64,000 nucleotides of DNA, from assembly GCF_002234575.2 (NCBI RefSeq), contig NZ_CP022464.2, positions 5,456,001-5,520,000 of the forward strand. The letters run 5' to 3'. This DNA is from Enterocloster bolteae. GTDB lineage: Bacteria; Bacillota; Clostridia; Lachnospirales; Lachnospiraceae. Shown in pieces: positions 53,184 through 61,856 of this stretch (the stretch's first letter is position 1; each line of letters starts with the position of its first letter). The translations under genes were made by a program, and so were the position numbers. The notes beneath the pieces were generated by a model. That model searched no databases and was not told the origin of the DNA. It saw only the letters and a list, made by a program, of their open reading frames with translations.

Positions 53184-53999
53184 CTACTTGTACAGCGACA
53201 GACCGTCTATCAGTATAATGGGATCATCCCACTCATTATCCGTAACCAGAGAAACCTCCACGCGGATCTCATTCTGTCCTGTCACATCCACGCCAAAATG
53301 CATCAGCTTTTCATTGTAATGGATATCCTGTGATGTATAGAGTACAGTATCATTGTCACCGTATACAGTTACCTTCGCCATGATTCCGCTGCTGAACTGG
53401 GATGATGGAGCTATGACGCCGGATAAAAGCCTGTACTGTCCGTTGGCAGCATATTTTACATAGCTTCCCTTTCCTTTCAGACGGATGGCATTATTCCAGC
53501 GCTCGCCGGTGGATGTTTTGCCCGATGTAATGATATTGTATCCCTTGGTGGAAAGGCCGTCCAACAGGTTCTGCACCAGATATGGCGTGGACAGGTCTGT
53601 AATATTGGCCGGTTCCACCTCTCCCTCCGCTGCAATCCATACGCCGTCCGCACCAATCTGGCGTCCGTCAATCACTGTGTTCGTGGCCATGGCTCCGTTT
53701 GGAAGCAGGAAGTACCATTTGTCGTTATCCTTAAACCAGCCCTTCTGCATGACCCCTGCCTGGTCCATGTAATACCACTGGCCGTCAATCTGCTGCCAGC
53801 CTGTGGTCATGACACCGTTGTTATCCATATAGTACCAGTTGCCGTTATCCTCAATCCATTCCTTGTAGGCAAACTTATTGGCGCCTCTCTGATACTTCCA
53901 CTGATCATTCACGTATTTCCATGTACCTGCATAGGCCGGAACCGACATAACCACACTCAGAGCCACTGCTGCCAATGTAACCGCCAAACGTTTCTTCAT
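53184..53999 (-). CDS. Secreted cell-wall-binding repeat protein
   Basis: 271 residues from ATG 53999 (AAAGGAGAT upstream). Signal peptide MKKRLAVTLAAVALSVVMSVPAYA. Residues ~25-130 hold about five choline-binding-type repeats (YVNDQWKYQRGANKF, WIEDNGNWYYMDNNGVMTTGWQQIDGQWYYMDQAGVMQKGWF). The C-terminal ~140 residues form a beta-rich domain resembling NPCBM (IRLKGKGSYVKYAANGQYRLLSGVI, FGVDVTGQNEIRVEVSLV). Likely anchored to the wall through its repeats; ligand unknown. Divergent from the beta-lactamase-like gene across a motif-rich region. Confidence 0.85.
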   Translation of the reverse strand: MKKRLAVTLAAVALSVVMSVPAYAGTWKYVNDQWKYQRGANKFAYKEWIEDNGNWYYMDNNGVMTTGWQQIDGQWYYMDQAGVMQKGWFKDNDKWYFLLPNGAMATNTVIDGRQIGADGVWIAAEGEVEPANITDLSTPYLVQNLLDGLSTKGYNIITSGKTSTGERWNNAIRLKGKGSYVKYAANGQYRLLSGVIAPSSQFSSGIMAKVTVYGDNDTVLYTSQDIHYNEKLMHFGVDVTGQNEIRVEVSLVTDNEWDDPIILIDGLSLYK

Positions 54000-54111
54000 T
54001 CTGAATCTCCTTTCATTCTCCCCTGGCTGCCCTGTCACAGACAGATATTATTCATCCTGCACTTGTTACATTATAATTCATTCTTTATTTTTATGCAACT
54101 GTGTGTTCAAA

Positions 54112-54235
54112 CTGTAATTAAACTGTAAAGATTAAATACTTCCAGGAAATACCTTGACAAATCAATCTGTAAGTATTATAGTTACAGTATAAAATGTATC
54201 TTTTAGAATTACAGTTATTACCTGTCTGTTAACAG
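54112..54235. promoter_or_regulatory. CTGTAA/TTACAG motif array around a sigma-70 promoter
   Basis: CTGTAA at 54112, 54123 and 54167; TTACAG at 54182 and 54209; palindrome CTGTTAACAG at 54226-54235. The pair 54167/54182 forms a perfect dyad with a 9-bp gap over the -10 of TTGACA-N17-TATAGT (54154-54182). Shared by both divergent genes. Confidence 0.6.
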
Positions 54236-54256
54236 CATCGAGAAAGGAGCTTACCT

Positions 54257-55780
54257 ATGAACACCCGCGAACACACAGCCATGAAGATGAGAGGAAACCC
54301 GGATATCTCCTATCTGGGACATACCGTTGATCAGATGATTTGGAGCTTTATGGAACAGGAAAAAATTGACGGACTTACCTTAGCCATTGTACAAGCCCCC
54401 TACATACCAAGGGTAGCCGGATACGGCTATTCGGACAGCCAGCGGCGGCGCCTGGCTTCCCCCAACACCATGTGGCCCGCCGGCCCTATCTCCCAGGCCT
54501 TTGCGGCAGTGGCCGTTATGCAGCTTCATGAGGACGGCGGACTGGATGTAAACCGCCGGGCTTCCGTATATATACCGGAACTTCCTGATACATGGAATGA
54601 CATCACCGTTCTTCAGCTTCTGCGCCATGCATCGGGACTGCCGGATTACCGCCGGGCGCCTGAATTCAGCCCGGACACACCGTGGACATTTGATGCCCTG
54701 CTCCAATTGGCTGCCAGGAATCCCCTGCACTTTGTTCCTGGTACAGATGTGGAGCAGAGTGCTACCAATTTCCTGCTGCTGACCGAAATCGTCGAACGGG
54801 TCAGCGGCCTAAGTTACCACGATTTTGTAACCAAAAGGCAGATTGAGTTCCTGGGCCTTGGGCACACGGGTTTCAAGGAGGATTTAGGCCAGTTCCATCA
54901 CGAAGACATATCCCGGACCGCTGATATCCACCAGTTATTCAAAAAGGACAGACTCTATATCAATCCCACGGAGCCAGCCGTATCCTATGACAGCAGCGGT
55001 ACTCCCAGCACGGCGGCAGAAACTACGGCGCTCCGGGGCTTTTCCGATATTTGGGCCTCTGCCCAGGATATTTCCTTCTGGGACATCGGCCTGGCCGGCT
55101 CTGTCCTGATTCATCAGCCGGAAAACCGCGCCCTTATATATGCTCCCTGGAATCTTCCCGACGGGAGGACAGTACCTGCCGCATCCGGCTGGCAGTTTTA
55201 CCATCACCGGGGACTTATGGATATAAAGGGATCCGTCCATGGCTATTCTTCCTTCCTGAGCCGCTTCACAGACGCCTCCGAGCTGGTCTGCGTCACCCTC
55301 ATGTGCAACAAGGAAGGGGTGGACTTCACCAATCTGGGGCGCAGGATAGCCGGCGCATACGGCGACCTTCTGTCCACCGGGTACGATGACAACCGTCTCT
55401 ATCTTCTGGAAGGCCAGTTCCCTGCGGCAGAAACAGTATCACGCCTGGAATCAGCCTTAAAAGACCGCGGTATCCCTGTATTTGCCAAATTTGACCATGG
55501 ACAGAATGCTGCCGGTGCAGGGCTTTTCCTCCGTCCCACCACAGTACTGGTATTCGGCTCTCCCCAGGTAGGCACCGGACTCATGGAAGAAGATCAGAGC
55601 GTATCCTTGGAACTGCCCCTGCGCATCAGTGTATGGGAGGATGAAGCCGGAAGCACATGGCTGGCCTTCCCACGCCTGGACAAGGTATTCGGTGAATACG
55701 GACTGGAAAACCATCCCGCTGTCCCCAAGATGCAGAACCTTCTTGAACAGCTGGTGCATATAGGAGGCAGCATCTATTAA
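54257..55780 (+). CDS. Beta-lactamase-fold pseudoenzyme fused to a DUF302 domain
   Basis: 507 residues, AAAGGAG upstream, no signal peptide. Residues ~18-380 follow the serine beta-lactamase/PBP (class C) fold: VDQMIWSFMEQEKIDGLTLAIVQ, VAVMQLHEDGGLDVNRRASVYIPELPDTWNDITVLQLLRHASGLPDY. Where the S-x-x-K nucleophile motif belongs the sequence is GPISQAFAA, and the Y-x-N motif has become SATNF, so catalysis by the usual mechanism looks lost. Residues ~400-490 match DUF302: PVFAKFDHGQNAAGAGLFLRPTTVLVFGSPQVGTGLM...SVSLELPLRISVWEDEAGSTWLAF. Cytoplasmic ligand-binding or scaffolding role is possible (inference). Confidence 0.82.
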   Translation: MNTREHTAMKMRGNPDISYLGHTVDQMIWSFMEQEKIDGLTLAIVQAPYIPRVAGYGYSDSQRRRLASPNTMWPAGPISQAFAAVAVMQLHEDGGLDVNRRASVYIPELPDTWNDITVLQLLRHASGLPDYRRAPEFSPDTPWTFDALLQLAARNPLHFVPGTDVEQSATNFLLLTEIVERVSGLSYHDFVTKRQIEFLGLGHTGFKEDLGQFHHEDISRTADIHQLFKKDRLYINPTEPAVSYDSSGTPSTAAETTALRGFSDIWASAQDISFWDIGLAGSVLIHQPENRALIYAPWNLPDGRTVPAASGWQFYHHRGLMDIKGSVHGYSSFLSRFTDASELVCVTLMCNKEGVDFTNLGRRIAGAYGDLLSTGYDDNRLYLLEGQFPAAETVSRLESALKDRGIPVFAKFDHGQNAAGAGLFLRPTTVLVFGSPQVGTGLMEEDQSVSLELPLRISVWEDEAGSTWLAFPRLDKVFGEYGLENHPAVPKMQNLLEQLVHIGGSIY

Positions 55781-55814
55781 CCAGAAAACCACACCGCAAA
55801 AACCAACCCATAAA

Positions 55815-55846
55815 AAGGCACCGCTCCCCGCAATCCTGGGTGCCTT
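55815..55846. terminator. Terminator between convergent genes
   Basis: AAGGCACC/GGTGCCTT stem, 16-nt loop, preceded by A-run and followed by CTCACATTCT. Confidence 0.65.
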
Positions 55847-55906
55847 CTCACATTCTGCCTTTATTCTTATATATACACTCCAGGGCTGTTCAGACAGCAC
55901 CGGACA

Positions 55907-56530
55907 TCAGGTATTCTTCATGATAACGCTTTCCACCACATCTGCCACATGCTCGCAGGCATCGCAGCATTTCTCTAAGTATACGTAAATCTCCCTCCAG
56001 GCAATGATTTCAATGGGATCGGTCACCTCGGCGTGAAGCCTGCGCATGGACTCAATGAACAGCCGGTCGCCTTCCTCCTCCAGAGCGTTAATCTCGATGA
56101 TCAGGCCGTGAAGTGTCTTGGATTTCCTGAAGTCCGCAAACTCCTCCATAACCTCCTTAAGCGCCTCGCAGCAGCGGATGATGACCTTTATGAAGGCAAG
56201 GGCCTCGGGACGGATTTGCTGAACATTGTTTATGTAAATACGAATCAGTACATCCTCAATCTTGTCCGTCACCTCGTCGATACTCTGGCTCAAAAGAATA
56301 ATATCCTCCCGCTCAATGGGGGTGATAAACGCCTTGACCAGCACAGCCATCATCTCATGCTTTTTCTTGTCCGCGTCATGTTCAATCCGGTGCAGCTCGT
56401 CCAGCTTGTCCTGTAAAAGCCCTGTATCAAAATGGTTTAAATTATCCTCCAGCATTTTGGCTGCCTGGCATCCGCACTCAACGCACTCTATGAAATTCTG
56501 AAAATAGTAACTATCACTTTTCTTAGACAT
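55907..56530 (-). CDS. DUF47 (PhoU-like) PiT accessory protein
   Basis: 207 residues, all-helical. NFIECVECGCQAAKMLEDNL, LHRIEHDADKKKHEMMAVLVKAFITPIEREDIILLSQSIDEVTDKIEDVLIR and CCDACEHVADVVESVIMKN are typical DUF47 blocks with metal-binding E/D-x-x-x-D motifs. DUF47 proteins partner PiT transporters and probably gate them. It starts 17 bp after the pit stop codon. Confidence 0.92.
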   Translation of the reverse strand: MSKKSDSYYFQNFIECVECGCQAAKMLEDNLNHFDTGLLQDKLDELHRIEHDADKKKHEMMAVLVKAFITPIEREDIILLSQSIDEVTDKIEDVLIRIYINNVQQIRPEALAFIKVIIRCCEALKEVMEEFADFRKSKTLHGLIIEINALEEEGDRLFIESMRRLHAEVTDPIEIIAWREIYVYLEKCCDACEHVADVVESVIMKNT

Positions 56531-56547
56531 CTTATCTTCTCCTTTAC

Positions 56548-57606
56548 TTATCCGTGGAACAACACCATAAACAGCTTCGCTATCAGGAATCCGATGATGC
56601 CGCAGCCGGGGAATGTCATGACCCAGGTCATCACCATGTCCTTAACCACGCTGAAGTTAATGGCCGACAGACGTTTCACCGCTCCCACACCCATAATGGC
56701 TGTGGTCTTTGTATGTGTGGTACTGACGGGAATACCGAAAATGGAAAATCCGAGAAGACAGGCAGCTCCCGCCATATCCGCGGAAAAGCCCTGGTATTTC
56801 TCCAGCCGCACCATATCCATGCCCACGGATTTGATGATTTTCTTTCCTCCGATGGACGTTCCCAGGGCCATGGCTGCGGATCCCAGCAAAAGCATCCACA
56901 GAGGGAACTGTACTCCCTGGGTATTGCTGGACCCGTTGACCATACAGATACCTAACAGCATGACTCCCATGAATTTCTGTCCGTCCTGTGCACCGTGCAT
57001 AAATGCCATGGCGGCTGCTCCGCCAATCTGGGCATACCGGAAAAATCCAGTGGTTTTCCGGCGGTCCATATCCCGGCAGGTCCAGGCCACCAGCTTGCAT
57101 GAAAGATAACCGCTTAAAAATCCCAATACAACGGAAAAAATCAGACCATAGACCACCTTCATCCACTCTGCCGAGTTAATGGCTGAAAATCCTCCGCGGA
57201 TAGCCACGGCAGCGCCGGTAAGGCCAGCTATGAGCGCATGGCTCTCACTGGTGGGACATCCAATGGAAACAGCAAAGGACGACCAGACCACAATGGAAAA
57301 AAGCGCGGCACACAGGGCAACCAGAGCAATTGAAGTATCTTCCCCGAAATTGACCATATTGGTAATGGTCATGGCAACCGTGGAATTCACCATGGTCATC
57401 ACAACCACCCCTGCGCAGTTGCATACTGCCGCCATAACAATGGCCAGATTCACATCCAGCGATCTGGTTGACACGCAGGTGGCAATGGCATTTGGCGCAT
57501 CCGTGATACCATTGACACAGATGACCCCAAGAGTCAGAAGGACTGTAATCAACAATGCCGGATTTGTCACCAGCTGCCGCAGGAAAAAGGAAAACGACAT
57601 GTCCAT
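56548..57606 (-). CDS. pit: PiT-family inorganic phosphate transporter
   Basis: 352 residues, about ten membrane helices. The two PiT repeats are visible: VNGITDAPNAIATCVSTRSL (G-x-x-D-x-x-N-A motif) near residue 30, and MAFMHGAQDGQKFMGVMLLG in the second half, with GCPTSESHALIAGLTGA and FGIPVSTTHTKTTAIMGVGA. The Shine-Dalgarno is weak, and an IS110 element lies directly upstream, so the native promoter may have been displaced. Confidence 0.92.
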   Translation of the reverse strand: MDMSFSFFLRQLVTNPALLITVLLTLGVICVNGITDAPNAIATCVSTRSLDVNLAIVMAAVCNCAGVVVMTMVNSTVAMTITNMVNFGEDTSIALVALCAALFSIVVWSSFAVSIGCPTSESHALIAGLTGAAVAIRGGFSAINSAEWMKVVYGLIFSVVLGFLSGYLSCKLVAWTCRDMDRRKTTGFFRYAQIGGAAAMAFMHGAQDGQKFMGVMLLGICMVNGSSNTQGVQFPLWMLLLGSAAMALGTSIGGKKIIKSVGMDMVRLEKYQGFSADMAGAACLLGFSIFGIPVSTTHTKTTAIMGVGAVKRLSAINFSVVKDMVMTWVMTFPGCGIIGFLIAKLFMVLFHG

Positions 57607-57659
57607 AATTCTTTTTTACCTACTCTCTACTACAATATATTTATGGTTAATATCCCTTA

Positions 57660-57880
57660 CAGCCAGTAAGGAATTATCCATCTTGTTGCTTAAGCTGTTA
57701 CAATGTTGGAGCAATCGGTATATCGGCCTCCTTTCTTGGACTTCGCGTCCGTAATTAAGACTGATAACCAGCTCCTCATTTGCAGCGTTCGTTTTATGCA
57801 GGTTGAACTGCCTTTGGTACGTTCGTGTCACACCACAGTAGATTGAATAGGCAATGAGTAAAACTGGTACTTATCTATTG
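57660..57880 (+). ncRNA. Candidate IS110 bridge RNA region
   Basis: IS110-group elements encode a bridge RNA in the 5' non-coding region that pairs with target and donor DNA. Here GGAGC (57708-57712) can pair with GCTCC (57771-57775), enclosing the hairpin GGAC-TTCGC-GTCC (57738-57750). A second hairpin is GCAG-GTTGAA-CTGC (57798-57811), flanked by GTTCGT copies. This two-lobed layout fits, but the guide loops cannot be assigned without the empty target. Confidence 0.5.
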
Positions 57881-57906
57881 CAATAATCTTTAGGAGTGAC
57901 AAATTT

Positions 57907-59118
57907 ATGAACATGAACGCTGTTGGTATTGATGTTTCCAAAGGCAAAAGTATGATCGCCATTCTACGACCTTATGGAGAAATCGTTTCTTCTCCCTTTG
58001 AAATCAAGCACACCTCCAGTAACATCCAATCCTTAATTGAGCAGATCCGATCAATCGAAGGTGAATCACGCATCGTTATGGAACATACTGGCCGTTACTA
58101 CGAACCACTGGCTCGTGAGCTTTCTCTGGCAGGTCTTTTTGTAACTGCCGTAAATCCTAAGCTCATTAAAGATTTTGGAGCTCATTCTCTCCGCAAAGTA
58201 AAATCTGATAAAGCTGACGCTGTAAAAATAGCTCGTTACACCCTTGACAGTTGGACGGAATTGAAACAGTATAGTCTTATGGACGAACTACGCAATCAAC
58301 TAAAGACCATGAACCGTCAGTTTGGCTTCTACATGAAACACAAAACAGCTATGAAGAATAACCTCATCGGTATCCTCGATCAGACTTACCCTGGTGTTAA
58401 TACTTACTTTGATAGCCCTGCCCGTGAGGACGGCAGCCAGAAGTGGGTTGATTTTGCTACTACATACTGGCATGTGGACTATGTTCGTAAATTCTCATTA
58501 AATGCATTTGTCGACCATTATCAGAAGTGGTGCAAACGTAGGAAGTATAACTTTAGCAAAGACAAGGCTGAAGAAATCTATGGAGCTGCAAAGGAGCTTG
58601 TTCCTATACTTCCAAAAGATGATCTAACCAAGCTGATCGTGAAACAGTCCATAGAACAATTAAACACTGCTTCCAAGACCGTGGAAGAGCTCCGTACCCT
58701 GATGAATGACACAGCCGCCAAGCTGCCGGAATATCCCGTTGTTATGGGTATGAAGGGTGTTGGCCCGTCTCTTGGCCCTCAGCTTATGGCTGAAATCGGA
58801 GATGTCACACGCTTTACCCACAAAGGGGCTATCACTGCATTTGCTGGTGTAGACCCAGGTGTCAACGAATCCGGAACCTATGAACAAAAAAGCGTTCCAA
58901 CCTCCAAACGCGGCTCATCTTCCCTCCGAAAAACCTTATTTCAGGTCATGGACTGTCTCATCAAAACAAAACCGCAGGACGACCCTGTATATGCGTTTAT
59001 TGATAAGAAACGTGCTCAAGGAAAGCCTTACTATGTCTACATGACTGCAGGCGCTAATAAGTTTCTGCGTATCTATTACGGAAGAGTAAAAGAATATCTA
59101 ATGTCTCTTCCAGAATAG
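57907..59118 (+). CDS. IS110-family transposase/recombinase
   Basis: 403 residues, AGGAG upstream. N-terminal RuvC-like DEDD domain: GIDVSKGK (D), VMEHTGRYYEPL (E), and KSDKADAVKIARY (D..D). C-terminal Tnp domain: VVMGMKGVGPSLGPQLMAEIGDVTRFTHKGAITAFAGVDPGVNESG, with Ser in PTSKRGSSSLRKTLFQ as the expected serine nucleophile region. Intact from start to stop, so the element may be active. Confidence 0.95.
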   Translation: MNMNAVGIDVSKGKSMIAILRPYGEIVSSPFEIKHTSSNIQSLIEQIRSIEGESRIVMEHTGRYYEPLARELSLAGLFVTAVNPKLIKDFGAHSLRKVKSDKADAVKIARYTLDSWTELKQYSLMDELRNQLKTMNRQFGFYMKHKTAMKNNLIGILDQTYPGVNTYFDSPAREDGSQKWVDFATTYWHVDYVRKFSLNAFVDHYQKWCKRRKYNFSKDKAEEIYGAAKELVPILPKDDLTKLIVKQSIEQLNTASKTVEELRTLMNDTAAKLPEYPVVMGMKGVGPSLGPQLMAEIGDVTRFTHKGAITAFAGVDPGVNESGTYEQKSVPTSKRGSSSLRKTLFQVMDCLIKTKPQDDPVYAFIDKKRAQGKPYYVYMTAGANKFLRIYYGRVKEYLMSLPE

Positions 59119-59136
59119 AGAATACCACATCCTTTC

Positions 59137-59159
59137 AGACCAGCAGATAATGGTGGTCT
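59137..59159 (+). terminator. Hairpin after the transposase gene
   Basis: AGACCA/TGGTCT with an 11-nt loop, followed by ATTTGTTG. Confidence 0.5.
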
Positions 59160-59388
59160 ATTTGTTGTACCTGAAATTTAATCAACAATAAATCTTGAAA
59201 ATTTCTCATTTTCCTATTGACTTTTTATTTGCAGGCTTAATTATTTACTTTATCTTTACGTAAAATTTACAAACTCACGATTTTAATTCTAACACGGTTT
59301 TTTATGGTAGTAAAGTTCAATTTCGTTAAGAAACAAAGGAAAATATTCGTTTTTGGATAATAGAAATGTTATGGGATAAAATGGAAAA

Positions 59389-59422
59389 CGCCTGTATTAT
59401 CTATATATAGATAATACAGGCG
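59389..59422 (-). terminator. 34-bp perfect palindrome, probable larE terminator
   Basis: CGCCTGTATTATCTATA and its exact complement form a 17-bp stem with no loop bases; on the minus strand it is followed by TTTTCCATTTTATCC. It lies 120 bp past the larE stop. The rest of 59160-59543 is AT-rich with no gene. Confidence 0.65.
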
Positions 59423-59543
59423 AAGCAGACAGGACAAATATGGTTTCATACTCTTTGTACACTCTCAGCAGAAACATACTCCAATTATTGATAATGTTTT
59501 GTCCTTCATTTGTATATTCGGTTTTTATTGGAACTCTGTTTTT

Positions 59544-60410
59544 TTATTGGACTTCCGGTCCGTTCAGCCCTGCATCCATGCTCCCGGAGCGGAACCCTTC
59601 TGCATCCAGGGTTATATACACAAACCCCATTTTCTTCAAACGGCTGACGATTTCTTTCCGGCCTTTCATAAATACCTCAAAGGCTTCCGGATCCAGTTCC
59701 AGGCGCACGATATCTCCGTGAAGCCTGAGACGTACATTGCCGGGAACCATAGTCCTGACATAGGCTTCTCCCTCCCCAATTCTTCTCAGCACCTCATAGT
59801 CCAGAGCAGCGCCGTAGGGCAGGCGGGTAGCCATGCAGGGAGTGGACGGACGGGATGCCACCGATATTCCGTACTCTGACGCCAGGGCCTTTACCTGAGC
59901 CTTGGTTATGTGCAGCTCTGCCAGGGGACTAATGATTCCCAGCTCCTTAAGTGCCCGGATTCCGGGGCGGTATACATGCATATCGTCCTCATTTGTACCG
60001 TCCAGGATATACCTGATTCCCCTGGCCTCTGCCAGCTCTGCCAGTCTGGAGAACAGATGGCGCTTACACAGATAACAGCGGTTTACCGGGTTGTTTTTTA
60101 TTGACTCCTGCTCCAGCTCATCCACGGTAATAACCTCATGGATTCCTCCCAGCTCCCCTGCCACGCGCCTGGCAATCTCCAGGTCGCAGGAAGGATGCAG
60201 GCGGCTGTCAAACGTAACGGCGTACACCTTTCTTCCCGTATGGGCAGCTGCGTCTGCTGCTGTCTTTAAAAGCAGGCTTGAATCAACTCCGCCGGAAAAT
60301 GCAAGGCATATATCCTCTTTGGCCAGCTGCTCCATCCTGGCCTCCAGACACTTTTTCATCTGGTCCGGAGATGACATTTCATCACTGAAACTGTTATTTA
60401 CCGTATTCAT
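59544..60410 (-). CDS. larE: LarE, ATP-dependent sacrificial sulfur transferase
   Basis: 288 residues. PP-loop ATP pyrophosphatase motif CLAFSGGVDSSLLLKTA, then NNPVNRCYLCKRHLFSRL and RYILDGTNEDD. RPSTPCMATRLPYG carries the cysteine that donates its sulfur in LarE. Two LarE turnovers convert the LarB product to the dithio acid in synthesis of the nickel-pincer nucleotide cofactor. Last gene of the nik-lar cluster, 32 bp after larC. Confidence 0.93.
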   Translation of the reverse strand: MNTVNNSFSDEMSSPDQMKKCLEARMEQLAKEDICLAFSGGVDSSLLLKTAADAAAHTGRKVYAVTFDSRLHPSCDLEIARRVAGELGGIHEVITVDELEQESIKNNPVNRCYLCKRHLFSRLAELAEARGIRYILDGTNEDDMHVYRPGIRALKELGIISPLAELHITKAQVKALASEYGISVASRPSTPCMATRLPYGAALDYEVLRRIGEGEAYVRTMVPGNVRLRLHGDIVRLELDPEAFEVFMKGRKEIVSRLKKMGFVYITLDAEGFRSGSMDAGLNGPEVQ

Positions 60411-60442
60411 ACGAATCTCCTAATCTGACATTATCCATACAT

Positions 60443-61855
60443 TTAATCCTGCCGGCTTTCCTCTGCCTTCATACGTGCCTGATGATATGCGGTCTGAAAA
60501 TCCACACCCTGTTCCCTACAAATCCGCCGGATGCTTTCATATTCCGGATAAAAAAACGTTCTGCCCTTGTAAGCACACACCTTCACATCCGCCGGCCCGT
60601 AACTGGTTTCCACCTGGATTTCACTCCGATCAAGAATGGTCCTCTCCGTCGGATAACGGCGGATTCCAATGGTAGTGGTCTGGGTAAGAATGATTTCCTC
60701 CATGGCCTCTATGGATGATTCACGGCAAAGCACAGACAGCATGTAGGCGGGACGGTTTTTCTTCATGTGAATAGGGGTATACCACACATCCGCGGCCCCG
60801 GCATCAAGGAGCATCTCCATGGCAAGGCCCAGCATTTCCCCGGTACAGTCATCCAGGTTCGTCTCCAATACCCACATGGTACGGTCCTCTTCCTGTGAAG
60901 TCTCCAGCAGCATGGCCCGAAGCACATTCGCCTGTTTAAACACCTTGTTCCCCGCACCCATTCCGACCTTAAGCAGACGGCAGGAAGAAGGCAGCCGGTC
61001 CTTTGTCCGCAGAGCGGCGGCAATTGCTGCCCCGGTAGGTGTAACCATTTCCCCGTCATTGTCTGTAAAATGCAGCTTAAGTCCATAGGAGGAAGCAATA
61101 TTAGCAGTAGCCGGAACAGGAACCGGCAGTACGCCGTGCTGGCAGTAGACATGGCCGTGACCTTCAGACAATGCAGAAACCACCACATCCTCCACACCCA
61201 GATTGTCGATACAGACTGCCGCACTGATAATGTCCACTATAGAATCAATGGCCCCCACTTCGTGGAAATGAACCTGTTCAACAGGAAGCCCATGGGCCTT
61301 GGATTCCGCCTCTGCCACAATGCGGAACATGGTCCGGGCCATTTCCTTCACCCTCTCATTGGAATCCAGACGGTCTATGATATGATAAATGTCGTGGAGG
61401 TTCCTGTGAATGTGGGGATGCGGATGACCGTGACCAGCCTCATGACTGTGCTCATGCTCATGACCGTGATCAGCCTCATGACTGTGCTCATGCTCATGAC
61501 CGTGACCAACCTCATGACCGTGACCAGCCTCATGCCGGTGACCATCCTCATGACCGTGCTCATGCTCATGGCCGTGACCATCTTCATGCCGGTGACCTTC
61601 CTCATGCCAGTGGCCTTCCTCATGACCGTGGCCTTCCTCATGACCATGCTCATGCTCCTCCAAATGCACATCAAAATCAAATGCATCCAGACCGCTCACA
61701 ACCTTCCGTCCAAAATGCAGATGGTATCCATCCACTCCCAGGCTCTCCAGCGCATTCTCCAGCACCTGCCTGTCCGCTCCCAGATCAAGCAGGGCTCCTA
61801 CCGTCATATCCCCGCTGATGCCCGAATTACATTCCAGATATAAAATCTTCCCCAT
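60443..61855 (-). CDS. larC: LarC, nickel insertion protein, single ORF with very long His-rich loop
   Basis: 470 residues. Begins GKILYLECNSGISGDMTVGALLDLGAD and has VHFHEVGAIDSIVDIISAAVCIDNLGV and WVLETNLDDCTGEMLGLAMEMLLDAGAADVWYTPIHMKKNRPAYMLSVLC, all LarC signatures. LarC installs Ni in the pincer nucleotide using CTP. Residues 64-150 contain 34 histidines in GHEHEHxHE-like repeats, a nickel-binding reservoir. In Lactobacillus the gene needs a ribosomal frameshift (larC1/C2); here it is one continuous frame. One base separates it from larB. Confidence 0.93.
   Translation of the reverse strand: MGKILYLECNSGISGDMTVGALLDLGADRQVLENALESLGVDGYHLHFGRKVVSGLDAFDFDVHLEEHEHGHEEGHGHEEGHWHEEGHRHEDGHGHEHEHGHEDGHRHEAGHGHEVGHGHEHEHSHEADHGHEHEHSHEAGHGHPHPHIHRNLHDIYHIIDRLDSNERVKEMARTMFRIVAEAESKAHGLPVEQVHFHEVGAIDSIVDIISAAVCIDNLGVEDVVVSALSEGHGHVYCQHGVLPVPVPATANIASSYGLKLHFTDNDGEMVTPTGAAIAAALRTKDRLPSSCRLLKVGMGAGNKVFKQANVLRAMLLETSQEEDRTMWVLETNLDDCTGEMLGLAMEMLLDAGAADVWYTPIHMKKNRPAYMLSVLCRESSIEAMEEIILTQTTTIGIRRYPTERTILDRSEIQVETSYGPADVKVCAYKGRTFFYPEYESIRRICREQGVDFQTAYHQARMKAEESRQD
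61406..61666. repeat. Tandem repeats encoding the LarC His-rich loop
   Basis: Degenerate 12-30 bp units built from CATGACCGTG/CATGCTCATG recur throughout. In frame, so copy-number change would alter the histidine count without breaking the gene. Confidence 0.85.
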
Positions 61856-61856
61856 T

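Larger units (their letters stand above)
57612..59165 (+). mobile_element. IS110-family insertion sequence (ends approximate)
   Basis: One DEDD transposase with a ~290-bp non-coding 5' region and a short 3' tail. IS110 elements lack clear terminal inverted repeats, so the limits are estimates: the left end lies after the pit start region and the right end after the transposase terminator. Confidence 0.7.

Noticed and set aside
57616..57831. 71-codon minus-strand frame upstream of the transposase
   Set aside because: Lies in the IS110 non-coding region where a bridge RNA is expected; no family resemblance.
61070..61843. Long plus-strand frame opposite larC
   Set aside because: Antisense shadow of the His-rich repeat; larC family match on the minus strand is unambiguous.
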